A stretch of 64,000 nt of DNA from Anastrepha obliqua (lineage: Eukaryota > Arthropoda > Insecta > Diptera > Tephritidae): contig NC_072897.1 in assembly GCF_027943255.1 (NCBI RefSeq), positions 38,600,044 to 38,664,043 of the forward strand, given 5' to 3'. Below are positions 42,626-54,986 of this stretch, piece by piece (within the stretch, counting starts at the first letter, position 1; every line of letters begins with the position of its first letter). The notes beneath the pieces were generated by a model. The model did not search any database, was not told the DNA's origin, and worked only from the letters and a program-made list of their open reading frames with translations. A program made the position numbers and the translations under genes.

Positions 42626-45600
42626 AATATCCGCCAACCTACTAATCCACCTTGAGCAAGGTGGAGCTGACATAGTCCTGATCCAGGAACCGTGGCTGAG
42701 CAGCAACGGCATTTCTGGGCTCAGGACGAAAAGCTACAATCTGGTGGCGTATAGCGGGACAGGTAAACCAAGATCCTGTATACTCATCAGAAAGGAACTT
42801 AACGCATTTATTTTGCCTAATTTCAGCAATGAAGACATTGTAACGGTGAGCCTGGAGGGCGCTTCTGGGAAACTATGGCTGATGTCAGTCTACATGGCAC
42901 ATGACGACGAGGTGGAACCACCTCCGGTGCTGCTAAGGAAAACCCTAGCCGAAGCAAAACGCAGAAAAATCGGCGTTATTATAGGCACTGACGCGAACTC
43001 CCATCACACCTGCTGGGGAAGTTCAGACATCAATACAAGAGGTGAGTCACTTTTTGATTATATTCTAAACGAGGACTTGTTTATTTGTAACAGGGGTAAA
43101 GACCCCACTTTCATTACCGCAGCCAGAGAGGAGGTGCTTGACCTCACTCTGGCTTCTTGTTTACTGATAAACCGAATCTCCGATTGGAAGGTGCTAAATG
43201 CTCACTCCTTCTCGGACCATAGGTACATTCAGTTCTCTCTCGCTCAAACCCGTCCAATAAGATCCCCCTACAGGAACCTGAGGAGGACGGACTGGGATGC
43301 ATACAACAGAAATCTACGGAACCTACTCCCCAAAGCACCGGGAGGAAATCAAGATCTATCGGAAGAAGCGATCGACGAACTGGTGGAAACTTTCACCTCA
43401 GCTTGCAACAACGCCCTTGAAACCTCTTGTCCAACAAAAGCTTTTCCCAGGAAAGAAAAACCGCCTTGGTGGACAGCGGAGCTCTCTGAGCTTAGGGCCT
43501 CATGCAGACGCCTTTTTAACAGGGCTAAAAGAATAAGATCTCCCTCGGGATGGGAGCTTTATAAGGCAGGGCTAGGAATATCTAAGTCCGAAATTAGGAA
43601 AGCTAAGAGGGACTCTTGGAGAAGCTTCTGCGAGAGCGTAGAGGGCTGCCATGAGTCTCCCAGATTTAGACGAGTACTCACGAAGAGTTCCGCTCCCTAG
43701 GGGTACTTAAGAGACGAATTTTGACGTTGGGCGATGAGCAGCGAGGAGTCACTAAAGTTACTTCTCGACGCCCATTTTCCGACGAGCCCAGCACCTAGCA
43801 GCACCGGCCTGGAAAGTAGATCAACCTGCACTCGAGACCGGGGCTGGTTGATGGATAAGCGCCGCCTGTCTTGGGCCATTGAATCCTTTAGACCCTTCAA
43901 GTCGCCTGGTCCTGACGGCATCATTCCTGCACAACTGCAAAAGTCAGTGGAGGTATCATGCCGTTGGTTGAGCCCTATCTATGCGAGCTGCGTAGCCAGG
44001 GGCTATATACCGAGGTCATGGAGGGCCGTGAGGGTTGTCTTTATACCCAAGGCAGGCAAGTACTCGCATGTTTCCCCTAAGGACTTCAGGCCAATCAGTC
44101 TCTCATCTTTTTTGCTAAAAACCCTTGAGAGACTGATTGACCTGCACATAAGAAGCGAAATTCCTCGGGGTCGGCTGTCCCATACCCAACATGCTTACTG
44201 CAAGGGAAGATCGGTCGAATCTGCCCTGCACACAATTGTGAAAGAGATTGAGGAGTCTCTTTCTCAGAAGGAGCTTGCGGTGGGCGCCTTCCTCGACATC
44301 GAGGGGGCTTTTAACAACGTCCTCCCGGAGGCAATCACCCGGTCTCTGGGTAAAGTGGGGGTCGAAACCGACCTGATCAGATTTATCTATAAAATGCTCA
44401 GCGACAGAACTGTCGCGGCAGAATGGGGCGGCATCTCCATTCACCGGCAGGTGAGTAGGGGCACTCCGCAAGGTGGTGTTCTCTCGCCCTTCCTCTGGGT
44501 CGCTGTTGTAAATGACTTGCTGGAGGAGCTGGTGAAAGGGGGCTGCACGGTGGTTGCCTACGCGGATGACGTCGCATTAATCGTCAGAGGAAAATTTGTG
44601 GATACTCTGTACAACCTGATGCAGGGATATCTTAACGTAGTTGTTAGATGGGCAACGGACTGCGGCCTGTCGGTGAATCCTCTTAAGACGGAGCTCATCT
44701 TATTTACGAGAAAACATAAAATACCTAGAGCTCAACTTCCCTCACTAGGGGGCGCTCCGCTGATGCTTTCTGACAAGGTTAAGTACCTAGGTATTATCCT
44801 TGACAGCAAGCTCACATGGAAGCCCAATATTGAGGAAAGAGTGAGGAAAGCAACAATCGCCTTGTATGGATGCAAGGGCGCTATTGGTAAAAGATGGGGC
44901 CTCTCGCCTAGAGTTGTTTTCTGGCTATACAATACTATTGTAAAGCCTATCTTGTTATATGGAGTCATAGTCTTGTGGAACTCACTAGAGAAGACGACAT
45001 TGGTGAAGAAGCTGGAGAGAGTCCAGAGGTCGGCACTCATTGGAATCAGTGGGGCGCTTCGAACGACTCCTACTCTGGCGCTTAACGCAATGTTAAATGT
45101 GGTACCCGTAGACATTGCAGGCAGAATTGCCGCCTCGCGTACCGCAATCAGACTGAGGGGCTGGAGCTATAAGCTTAACCTCACTTATGGGCACTCAAGC
45201 ATTCTCAGAAACTTCGAGTTCATCCCTCTGTCAACGGATCAGTGTATACCCTCGTTTAGTCCTACCGGAAGCTTCTCCACTCATATTCCGTCAAGGGAAG
45301 AGTGGAGAGAGGGCTACACTTGGGGACAGGGCATGGTGAACTTGTTCACGGATGGATCGAAGTTGGAAGGAAATGTTGGCGGAGGAGTCTTTTGCGAGGA
45401 GCTCCCCACCAGACTCAAATTCAGGCTACCGGACCACTGCAGTGTGTTCCAGGCAGAGGTAGCCGCAATCAAGGAGGCAGCCGATTGGCTGCTCAAATGC
45501 GGTCAAGAAAGTAAATATTTACTCCGACAGCCAAGCGGCAATAAGGGCCCTCGGGTCTACGACGGTGCATTCGGAATTGGTCAAGGAATGCTTGACCTCG

Positions 45601-46343
45601 CTTTCGACTGCGTCCGAATTCTTTAACATCAGCCTCATCTGGGTTCCTGGTCACAGCGACATTGCTGGAAACTGTGAGGCGGATGAGCTGGCCAGACAAG
45701 GGACATGCGAGGTGATTTCCCCGCGAAGGGAGAGAATTGGGATCCCCCTGCCTACCTGCGGTCTGCTCCTGGAAAGATGGGCATCGCACCAACTCAGCGA
45801 GCGCTGGGCAAGTACACGAACGTGTAAGGTCGCGAAATCCTTCTGGCCACGTGTGGACCGCAGGCGCTCGGGCGAGCTTCTTAGGCTGACAAAATTTCAG
45901 CTCTCTAATCTCGTGGGCTTTCTCACAGGACACAATGCGCGAGGAATGCATGCTGTGAGACTTGGAATCATCTCGAGTCCCTTTTGCGCTGGATGTATGG
46001 AGGATGAGGTGGAACCATCTCAGCACCTTCTCCTTAGCTGCCCTGCTCTAGCGGGGCTAAGATCTAGGCATCTTGGCTCCTACTTCTTTGTCACGTCTGC
46101 TGATATAGCTGGCGTTGACATTAAAACTCTGATGAATTTCATCAGCAGCATAAAGCGGTTGACGCAAACATAGTCATCGTTCGTAATCGTAATCCGCACG
46201 CTCCCAACTATCCCAGCACCACCTCTCCCCTCCCTCTCCCTGTATCCCGCCTCACCCCTCCATAATGGCATCACAAAGGACGAATCCTTCTTCGTCCAAG
46301 TGTGCCCATTCCCTGGGCAACCATATCAACCTAACCTAACCTA
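42626..46343 (+). mobile_element. LOA-3: 5'-truncated LOA-like retrotransposon with TSD
   Basis: A perfect 11-bp duplication atgtatcaata flanks it (42615-42625, 46344-46354). It starts inside the endonuclease, so ORF1 and the 5' UTR are missing, as is typical for incomplete reverse transcription. The 3' UTR ends in three cctaa repeats (46329-46343) instead of poly(A). ORF2 is the best-preserved LOA-type RT of the window. Confidence 0.9.
42640..46173 (+). pseudogene. LOA-3 ORF2: endonuclease, RT, RNase H, zinc finger (two or three lesions)
   Basis: Endonuclease: ADIVLIQEPWLSSNG (catalytic Glu), IIGTDANSHHTCWG, REEVLDLTLAS and SFSDHRYIQF. A lesion at 43697-43735 interrupts the linker. RT: FKSPGPDGIIPAQL, FRPISLSSFLLKTLERLIDL, QHAYCKGRSVESALHTIV, FLDIEGAFNN, RGTPQGGVLSPFLW, YADD at 44559-44570, and VNPLKTELILFTRK. 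RNase H: NLFTDGSKLEG (Asp), VFQAEVAAIKEAADWL (Glu), then a frameshift near 45515, IYSDSQAAIRAL (Asp) and WVPGHSDIAGNCEADELA (Asp). All four acidic residues are present across the shift. A CAGCMEDEVEPSQHLLLSC finger closes it. Confidence 0.9.
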
Positions 46344-46368
46344 ATGTATCAATATGTAAAGTGATATA

Positions 46369-46840
46369 GAGGGTTTTTCAGTAAGAGCGCTTCAACTTTT
46401 GAACTTTTTTGAATAAAACACAAACGGTTTGACTTTTTTAACTAATTTTTTTATTGTCGAGTTTGAACATATACATTTAAGTATGAAATTCGATTTCGTT
46501 TGCATAAATCGGCCGAAATTCCAGCAATTTCGCGTTCAATATTGGCTCTGAGCTCACAAATCGTCACCGGCTTGTTACTGTAGACCAATGACTTCACATA
46601 ACCCCAAAACGGGACGGCTTGTTAAATGGACCGTAAAATGGCCGTAATGCTCTTAAAGTAGCAGCAACAGAACGATTATTTTAATAAAAAATTTGCACGA
46701 TTTGCAATCGTTGCTCAAGTGTGTAGCGTTCCATGATGAAATGTATACTAATGAAGTTTCCAAATGACAAGCGAAAAATAAAAAATATTGCGTCGTTCGC
46801 CCTACCTATCGGAAAAAATTTGAAGCGCACCTATTGACCC
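46369..46840 (-). mobile_element. 472-bp DD41D-type deletion derivative
   Basis: The ends gagggtttttcagtaagagc and, inverted, gggtcaataggtgcgcttca are flanked by TA (46367-46368, 46841-46842). On the minus strand the transposase start MERYTLEQRLQIVQIFY (about 46733) runs through NNRSVAATLRALRPFYGPFN. It then joins C-terminal sequence SLVYSNKPVTICELRANIER, so the whole catalytic domain is deleted. It is non-autonomous. Confidence 0.7.
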
Positions 46841-46842
46841 TA

Positions 46843-47799
46843 TATACATATATATGTACCTATGGACACATGTATGTATGTATTTTAACGCTTGTTGGTA
46901 AGTAAAAGTACCTACATACATAGACACGTAAATGCGCACATGCCACGCATTTAATTATCTACTTTTATTTGACTTATAAATAGTTAGATAAAAAATAAAA
47001 TATAGCAGGGTAAAAGAGAATAGTACAAAACACTTCATAAGAAATTAAACTTAAATTAAAATAAATAAAAAATACCTGCATAAATAAGTAATTCATTCAT
47101 TAATTTTGAAATATGTATTGGCAAAGCAGCAAATATTCTAAAGAACAAAATTTGTGCTTATAAATACATATGTTACATTTGTACATCCATACATATGGTT
47201 CATGCATGTATACATATATTCACATATATTACATACCAAATGCCCTAACTATTCTAAACAACGCTATATATACACGCTTTTTAGGTCTTTGGCCCAAATC
47301 TCTGTTTTGGGTCAATCTCTTAACTTCTTTCCAGCTAAACTCAGGCGCGGGTTATTCGCAGGTCTCCCACGGCTGCGGGTTCCAGTCAATGGCATTTTAA
47401 GTCACTATTTCCTCTGCGTAGAACATAGCCAATCCATTTTCTCATTCTGCTCGGTTCTGCCCTATAATTTTTTTGAGAATTTTTCGAAGGCAGCTGTTTA
47501 CAAAAACTTATATGATAATGACCTTGTGTCAGCTGAAGTTGCATTCCACGTTTCACAACCATTAAGTAAAGTCGACTGTTAAGCCAGATTCTAATAGAAT
47601 ATAATAATTATTCTAATAGAATAGTGTAATAATAATAGAATAGAATAAATTAATATAAAATTGAATTAATAAAATGAAATTAGTATTGAGTAGCTAATAA
47701 AAATATTGTTTGAAATTTTATTAAATGGATATTATATATATAATATATATAAAATGGAAATTATATTTAATATTAAGCTAGTTTCTATATAAGTATATA
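46843..47799. other. AT-rich spacer
   Basis: 47154-47582 contains an accidental open frame with no recognisable protein. 47600-47780 is A/T repeat-like (aatagaataataatt). The 5' edge of the BEL-like LTR must lie near the end of this stretch but is not identifiable. Confidence 0.3.
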
Positions 47800-48163
47800 C
47801 ATACATTACTGTTTCTCGCTTCCGCTACCTTCTTTGCCTTTCTCTATTTACTTTCGATCATTGACTCTATTTCTACGGCTGTACTTTCCGTTTTTCTTAT
47901 TTCTATTTACTTAACTACATACTCTCTCTTACTCTCCACTGTACTGTTCTTCCATTTCCGCTATTTCTGTTATCTTAGTTTTATGCACAATATAAGAACA
48001 GAACATAATAAAATAAACTCACTTTTGAATTGTTAATCGGACGAGTGCGGTTCAATTTTTTAATTTCGCTTCCACAGGCAATATGCGTTTTATTTCGCGC
48101 TTCCCTAAGTAAAGTTTTTTTTAAATAATTAAAATATCTTCACAAGCTAGTGAAGAATCCTCT
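47800..48163 (+). repeat. Probable 5' LTR (3' part) of a BEL/Pao-like element
   Basis: The stretch is pyrimidine-rich, then has aataaaataaactc (polyadenylation-type signals near 48009) and a U5-like segment. It ends immediately before a primer-binding site. There is no 3' LTR in the window to confirm the boundaries. Confidence 0.5.
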
Positions 48164-48181
48164 TGGCGCCCGAGCAGGGAT
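48164..48181 (+). promoter_or_regulatory. tRNA-Lys-type primer-binding site
   Basis: tggcgcccgagcaggga matches the standard tRNA-Lys primer-binding site at all but one of 17 positions. It sits between the LTR-like sequence and the gag/pol remnants, where minus-strand DNA synthesis would start. Confidence 0.7.
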
Positions 48182-48189
48182 AAGCTTAT

Positions 48190-49842
48190 TCAAATGCGAT
48201 GTTGATTCACACAGTCATGTCGAAGGTTGATCCCACTACTCGGTCAAAGTGGGAGGAGCAACTTGACTATGATAAGCTGCCGCTTTGGGCTGAGTGTGAA
48301 GATACGCGGCAGAAAACAAAAAATCAACAACTGCGACACTCAAAGACAACATTTATCGCGACAAATGCCATGCTGCCTTCACTGTGGTTCAAAGGACTTC
48401 ACTGCACTTAAAAGATTTGAATTTTGGAAAATCTATTTCCCTGTGCATAAATTCTTGCGCAAGGGACGTACGGTCTCAAAGTGCAAAGCACATCGCTGTG
48501 GTGTATGCAACCGTTCGCATCACACCCTGTTGCATCAATATCCGATGAGACCGAGCCGCAACCTTCGACGTCACAGGCCCTGCATATTAGCAGCCTGTAA
48601 TGTAAAGGCCAGCTCCGGTGTTTACGTGCAAGCGCGAGCTCTACTTGACTCCGGTTCTCAGGTCAACTTTATGACCGAAGAGCTTATGCAGAAATTGCGA
48701 ATCCGGAAAGAAAAATTCGTTCTAAATATAGTTGGAATTGGCAATTCTAATAAAAAGGTACAAGGCAAACTAAAAACCTATCTAAAATTGGGGATTTTTG
48801 AGTTTTTGACGGACTTTCTGGTAATGCGTTCGATATCAGACAGTCACCCTGTAAACGCAAATGGCTGGAAAATCCCACACAATATTGAACTAGCAGACCC
48901 AAGTTTCTACTAATGTCAGAAAATAGACATACTTTTAGGAGCTGAAATATTCTTTGATCTGTTATTGGTGGGTCAGATCAGAACCAGGCCAAGGCAGCCA
49001 ACGCAGCAAAAAACAGTGCTAGGCTGGATAGTTTCAGGCAAGTTTTCCACAAATAATAGCTCCAGTGCCCAAGTAAGTAGTATATTATGTCAATTTGAAG
49101 AAAGCGATGCTATCATTGATGCTACTATCAGAAAATTCTGGGAATTGGAAGAAATACCTGCACAAGTAAATTCCACACGACTGACTTCAGAACAGGCTAA
49201 ATGTGAGGAATTTTTTTCGAAAACCACACAGGTTTTACCATGTGGAAGGTCGGATCGATCGTTCAAGAGAAGCTTTTTTCGACCCTCTTTCGCTTCCGAT
49301 TGCTCAAATATGCCATAAGTGCCGACATGGAGACAGGATCCATCGAAGCATTTGCAAATTTTTCGACTAAACACCGTAACATACGGCATTGCGCCTGCAC
49401 CATTTCTCGCCACACGGTGTCTGCAAATGCTAAGCGTCAAAAATAAATCCAAATATCCACTCGGTTCCAAAGTCATTCGGAATGACTTTTACGTCGACGA
49501 CTTATTAACAGGATCCGACAGTATAGAAAGCCTCCCCCACATACAAAAAGAAGTAACTACAATTTTAGAATCGGCAGGCCTGAAATTAGCAAAGTGGTTT
49601 TCCAAACATACAAGCCCATCGGATAGTGAGAGTATCCAAAAATTATTGCAGCTCAGTGATCTGACTACACCAAAACGCTACGAATCCACTGGCAGCCAAA
49701 ATATGACATTTTTCGCTTCAATCTGGAAGATAATTTTAGCGAGCTGCGAGCAACTAAACGTAATATTTTGTCAGTTTCCGCTCGCCTTTTTGCCCCTCTT
49801 GGTTTATTAGCCGCGCTAGTTACCAAAGCTAAAATCTTATTA
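48190..49842 (+). pseudogene. BEL/Pao-like gag-pol remnant
   Basis: Just after the primer-binding site a gag C-terminal piece appears (MSKVDPTTRSKWEEQLDYDK LPLWAECE), so most of gag is deleted. Next comes a Cys/His region (CGVCNRSHHTLLH) and the aspartic protease start ARALLDSGSQVNFMTEEL with catalytic DSG. The pro-RT linker has QKTVLGWIVSGK and IRKFWELEEIP, typical of BEL/Pao. RT follows after a deletion: NTVTYGIAPAPFLATRCLQM, NDFYVDDLLTGSDS (YVDD intact) and AGLKLAKWFSK. There are several stops. The element ends abruptly at 49842, where U copy 2 begins; integrase and the 3' LTR are missing. Confidence 0.8.
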
Positions 49843-50226
49843 CAAGCAGAGAATGTTAATGCAATGAGAATGTTAAATGAGCTTTTTTCGAGTTCTAATT
49901 TGTAGATTCATAATAAGGTAATTTCAAATTCAACTTTCCTCACTAGTGGGGAATTGCAGATATTTACCACGCGAGTGACGCGAGTGGGGGATTTCTATAT
50001 TTACTTACCACGCTAGGACAGCAATTCAGACTTTTTCTGCGTTTACCAAACTACTGAGGAATTTCATAAGATTTTTCGGCACACTACTAAGGAAATCGAC
50101 TTATTTCATGCCCACAGCGAAGCGAATAAATTTGCGATTAAGAAGGCCGCGCGGCAATTAATTTGTGGTGCAGAAGCTAAAGTCGGCGGAATTATTCGTT
50201 TTGTTTTTTGGCACGTTTTTAATTCA

Positions 50227-50722
50227 GGTTCAAGTCCTGAAGTCATATTTTTTTTTCCTGCACATTTTTTCTACAATTCAAGCCAGGATAGTTTGGTAAA
50301 ATTGTTGAGTTTAGTTTAATTAAAATTTCTTTTAAATACTGTTTTTTTTTTGTATTTCATAAATGGAAATTTCTTTTCGATATAAAATAGTTCATACTGG
50401 ATATGACCTGATTTTTATATAAATCAATCAGAACAAAAAATATGTACATATGTCTTTAATCTCTTTCATCAAATCCAAATTATATTGATGAGAAAATATC
50501 ATTCTAATATCCGCCCAGAAAGCCAAACGCGCATACACAGATACATATGCATATAATTACGCATACAAACTTTCAACTAACGCAGAATATGTGCATATAA
50601 AACTGCGAATCAAATAAATGAGTGATTTAGAAAATTTCATTAGTAATTATAGTTTAGAACAATCGTGAAAAACGTGTCGTGTATGCAGTACATCGTCCCA
50701 TATTTGACTCAGGTTCAAATCC
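50227..50722 (+). repeat. Two tRNA-like segments in U copy 2
   Basis: Good matches to the pol III B box occur at 50227-50237 (ggttcaagtcc) and 50712-50722 (ggttcaaatcc), each about 50-70 bases downstream of a weak A-box-like stretch (e.g. tggtgcagaagctaaagtcg). They are the same sites as in the duplicated units at 31.6-32.57 kb. They are too diverged to fold as genuine tRNA genes by eye. Confidence 0.4.
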
Positions 50723-53087
50723 TGCACACACTTTTCTTTGTTCGATATTTTTATTTAATTTTTTGTATTTGGTTTAATTAGAATTGATTTAAAATAGTGT
50801 ATTCAGGATTTTCTAATACCTGTTATTTAGAAATTTATTTTCTATATAACATTATTCATACTTCTTTTGAATTGATTTATATGTAAAACAGCCATAAAGG
50901 CAATGCATATGAATATGCATTCATATATGTATGTATGTATTTAATCTCTTCAGTCAAATCCGAACTACTTACATACACATATTGATGAGAAAATATTCTA
51001 ATATCCATCCAGAAAGCCAAACGCCTATGCACGCATAAATATATATAAATACTAGCAAACCCGGCCCCCTTCGCTGGGCACACTAAAATAGAATAGATAT
51101 GGTTTAGAACAGAAAATATAAGGTTTTCATATTATTTATTTCTTTATTCTTTATTCAAGCGCTTTGGCATAAACAATATTTTTTGTTTTTCTATTTATTT
51201 GTTTTTGAGTAAATATAAAATATAAATTGAAAATCAGGAAAAAAGAAGATTGTTTTTAAATTTCAAATCAACGCATATGAATAACTAAGAAACAATCGTC
51301 TTTTTTCCTGATCATCCATGAATTTTTCGTTTCAATTTATATGTTTTATTAAGCATTGGAGCTTTTTTAACCATTATCCATTTATATTTTTCAAAAAAAA
51401 AAAACGAAAAAAATTGTTTTTTCCACGAACACATAATTTCATTCGGATTTCACATTAAATTCTCAAATTTCGTAAGAAATTATTCACTGTTCCAAAATCC
51501 ACTCCAAAAAATTTCACAAACAATTTTTACATGTTGCACTTACGTTTTTTCCTTATGGCATCCAAATCAGAAAGAAATATTGACACATTGTAACTCACAC
51601 TGTCAATTTGACAGTTCAGTTCCGCCCCAAGCGTTAAAAAAGTAAGCGACATTATGGCTGGCTCAAAAGAACGCTGTACCCGTTGCCACTGCTCCGAATT
51701 ACAACCAAACTTTACGAAACCCATTTTCAATACTTACTTAACAATGTGCATAAGTTTGGTTTAATTCGGTGCAAAGACACGGCGGGTCCACGTTTTGGCA
51801 TATATTTCGAGACCCTAGTCATCAATAGGTATGAAAATTACCCCGTATTAAAGCACTTATCAACAGCTTTCATTTGATACCCATATTGTACATACACAAC
51901 CAAAGGTTACCCGGGTCCACGTTTTGACCTATATCTCGAGACCCCAGTCACGTAGCGGCATGAAAAATACTCTGTACTAAGGCATTCACCAACAGCTTCA
52001 ATTTGATATCCATATTGTACAAACACATTCTAGGCTCCACGTTTTGGTCTCTATCTCGAGACCCTAGTCACGGAGCGGCATGAAAAATACTCTGAACAAA
52101 AGCATTCACCACAGCTTCCATTTGATACCCATATTGTACATACACGTCCGAAGGTTACCCGGGTCCACGTTTTGACCTATATCTCGAGACCCTATCTACC
52201 AATGGTATTCAAACTATACGGAAATCATCTTCAATACCTACTTAACGATGTGTGTAAGTTTGGTTTAATTCGGTGCAAAGACACGGCGGGTCCACGTTTT
52301 GGCATATATTTCCAGACCCTAGTCATCAATAGGTATGAAAATTACCCCGTATTAAAGCACTTATCAACAGCTTTCATTTGATATCCGTATTGTACAAACA
52401 CATTCTAGGGTCCACGTTTTGGTCTCTATCTCGAGACCCTAGTCACGGAGCGGATGGAAATACTCTGAACTAAAACATTCACCAACAGCTTCCATTTGAT
52501 ACCCATATTGTACAAACACATCCGAAGGTTACCCGGGTCCACGTTTTGACCTATATCTCGAGACCCTATCTACCAATAGGTATCCAAACTATACGGAAAC
52601 CATCTTCAATACCTCCTTAACAATGTGTGTAAGTTTGGTTTAATTCGGTGCAAAGACACGGCGGGTTCACGTTTTGGCATATATTTCCAGACCCTAGTCA
52701 TCAATAGGTATGAAAACTACCCCGTATTAAAGCACTTATCAACAGCTCTCATTTGATACCCATATTGTACATACACAACCAAAGGTTACCCGGGTCCACG
52801 TTTTGACCTATATCTCGAGACCCCAGTCACGGAGCGGCATGAAAAATACTCTGTACTAAAGCATTCACCAACAGCTTCAATTTGATATCCATATTGTACA
52901 TACACATCCGAAGGTTACCCGGGTCCACGTTTTGACCTATATCTCCAGCCCTATCCACCAATAGGTATCCAAACTATACGGAAACCATCTTCAATACCTT
53001 CTTAGCAATGTGTGTAAGTTTGGTTTAATTCGGTGTAGACACGGCCGGTTAGCGAACACACACAAAAAGTTCACTTTATTTTATATA

Positions 53088-53985
53088 CAGGGTAGGCCAT
53101 TTAAAGCGGGCCCATTTGTTTCTGAAAAAAAACATTGAAAAAAACATTTTTTTTTGTGTTGATATGAAAAATCATTTATTTTGATTCAAGGAGATTTGTT
53201 CCAGCTAGTTTTTGAAAATGATATCCTTCAAATGTTTGCCTCTGGCCTTGATGGCCAAATGTGTCCTTTTTTCGGCGTTTTCCATCGTTTTGGCCAATAT
53301 TTCGGCCGGTATGGCGGCGATTTCGCGTCGGATATTGTTTTTAAGTTGAGTTAGAGTCCTTGGCTTGTTGATGTATACCTTGGATTTCAGATAACCCCAC
53401 AAATAAAAGTCCGGTGGCGTCAAATCTGGTGATCTCGGTGGCCACGGAAAATCACCATTTTTTGAAATCAACCTTCCAGGGAACAATGGCTTCAAAAAAT
53501 CGATTGTAGCGCGTGAAGTGTGGCATGTAGCCCCGTCCTGTTGGAACCAGTAGCCTTCCATGTCATTTTCTTCGATGATTGGCATAAACATTGGGATAAC
53601 TCGATGTTCGCGGAGCCTCCTCAACACTGGCTCGTACAGCCTCGATATTTTCAGCAGAACGTCGTGTACGTTGTCTGGATGCGTGGCTGGTATTGCTGAG
53701 ACTACCGTGGTTAATAAATTTTGCGTATAAACGCTGTAAAGTGCTTTTGGATGGCGCACTTTTAACTTTATTTTTTTTTTTAAACGCACGTTGAGTTTTC
53801 ACAATTGAGAAGTTATTTTGGATGTAAAGCTGAATTATTTCAGCGCGTTCTTTTGGAGAGTACTGCTCCATGGTAAAAATTGTCTTGGACTGACGCTTCC
53901 AACGCGCTATGTCATTAGTCGATCTGACGTTCCTGTCAAAAGTTATAGGGTTGCCCGATGGGCCCGCTTTAAATGGCCTACCCTG
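53088..53985 (-). mobile_element. 898-bp DD41D transposon inside Helitron 2
   Basis: Inverted ends cagggtaggccatttaaagc (53088) and the same inverted at 53985 extend over about 30 bp (...gcgggccc). TA is duplicated (53086-53087, 53986-53987). The Helitron fragment at 57228 shows the uninterrupted site ttttatatataagattt. The ends resemble, but are not the same as, those of the rosa-like copies. Confidence 0.88.
53205..53871 (-). pseudogene. DD41D transposase with internal deletion
   Basis: The minus-strand start MEQYSPKERAEIIQLYIQNN (53871) gives the first helix-turn-helix, then KSAPSKSTLQRLYAKFINHG. A frameshift and a deletion remove the second DNA-binding part and the first catalytic block. 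The frame resumes at IPMFMPIIEENDMEGYWFQQ-DGATCHTS with the second Asp. The third Asp follows after 41 residues (TPPDFYLWG), then the C-terminal SKVYINKPRTLTQLKNNIRR. Without SDEAHF it cannot be active. Confidence 0.8.
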
Positions 53986-54299
53986 TATAAGATTTTTTTC
54001 AGTTTGTGTCCGAAAAATCCAAATATCTTACGGAACCCTATTTTTTCCAAAATAAAATGTAATCCATGTTACTCTTGGATAATGTAGTTTTCGAATGGTG
54101 AGAATTTTTAAAATCGGTCCAGTAGTTTTTGAGCCTATTCGTTACAAACAAACAAACAAACAAACAAACAAACAAAGTTTTCCTCTTTATAATATTAGTA
54201 TAGATATAGTTACAAACCTTCAACGAACGCAAAATGTATGCATATAAAAAACAACAACTGCGACCGTCTTCTTGTCCGTCAGTGAAAAGATGGGATATG

Positions 54300-54680
54300 T
54301 ATACCCTATGAGCAGAAAGAACCGGGAAGGTGATGTTGACTGTTTTCTTCGATTACCAAGATAGTCAATAAATAATATTATTTATCCGTTTTGAAGCCTT
54401 TGAGAGATGCTGTATGTTGCAAACGGCCGGAAATGTGAGCAAACAATTCTTGGATTTTGCATGATGGTAACGCGCCATCGCACTGATCACAGAGAATACG
54501 ACGAAGGAGCTGAAGGCCATGCCGGCCTGCCGGGGGTGTGTGGAAGACTGGGTTAAACGTTGACACATGTGTGTTGCATCAGACGGGTCATATTTTGAAG
54601 GAAATAATATAAATTTGCTTTAAATTGAACTCTGTTTTGTTTAATTTAAACATTCCCGGTACTTTTTGATCATAGGGTAC
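54300..54680 (+). pseudogene. Mariner remnant, second copy
   Basis: Inverted duplicate of 31143-31560 within U. KVMLTV, KPLRDAVCCKRPEM and the C-terminal EDWVKR-x-HMCVASDGSYF (TGA in place of Trp) are recognisable. It has the same internal deletion as the first copy, so the deletion predates duplication of U. Confidence 0.7.
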
Positions 54681-54748
54681 ATATATGCGGCTTTGCGGAT
54701 AGAAATGTGTGATTCGCTGGAATTGTTCAAGGAATCTAAGTCGCATTA

Positions 54749-54986
54749 ACCCTACAGTAGTCGCGCCCCTGAAACTGACGTAATTGGTCGCGCGGTCTAC
54801 ATATGTAATCCATTTTAAAATTAAAAATACAAAAGATAAATATTTAATTCTTGCATTGCTTTTGTTTTAAGTATTCTTGTTATTGTTTAATTTATTAATA
54901 TTAATCAAAAATAACATAAATAAACTTTCTGTTCTTACATAAAATAAATAAAAACCAAAACTTCATTTTTTAACAAAAAATTAAGA
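54749..54986. other. AT-rich spacer
   Basis: Between the end of U copy 2 and rosa copy 2 nothing is recognisable. Confidence 0.3.

Larger units (their letters stand above)
51052..54204 (-). mobile_element. Non-autonomous Helitron, copy 2
   Basis: It has the same termini as copy 1, inverted: CTAG at 51052-51055 and TC as ga at 54203-54204, with host A and T at the junctions. The unoccupied sequence is present at about 31640-31650. It carries the inverted unit array (51770-52990) and a DD41D transposon (53088-53985). Without the latter it is about 2.26 kb, slightly longer than copy 1 because of a different number of array units. Confidence 0.88.
49845..54748 (-). mobile_element. Element U, copy 2 (partial, with Helitron 2)
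   Basis: It starts with the U terminus agcagagaatgttaatgcaa (49845) and follows the minus strand of 32843-31062, with Helitron 2 inserted at 51052-54204. Similarity ends near 54748, where copy 1 continues into R-type repeat DNA, so copy 2 is truncated. Its insertion point interrupts BEL RT coding sequence. Confidence 0.6.

Noticed and set aside
47154..47582. 142-codon open frame
   Set aside because: AT-rich composition, no recognisable domain, no homologous piece elsewhere in the window.
51683..52381. Repeated frames ...RCKDTAGPRFGIYFETLVINR... in Helitron 2
   Set aside because: They are translations of the unit array; other units carry stops in the same frame.
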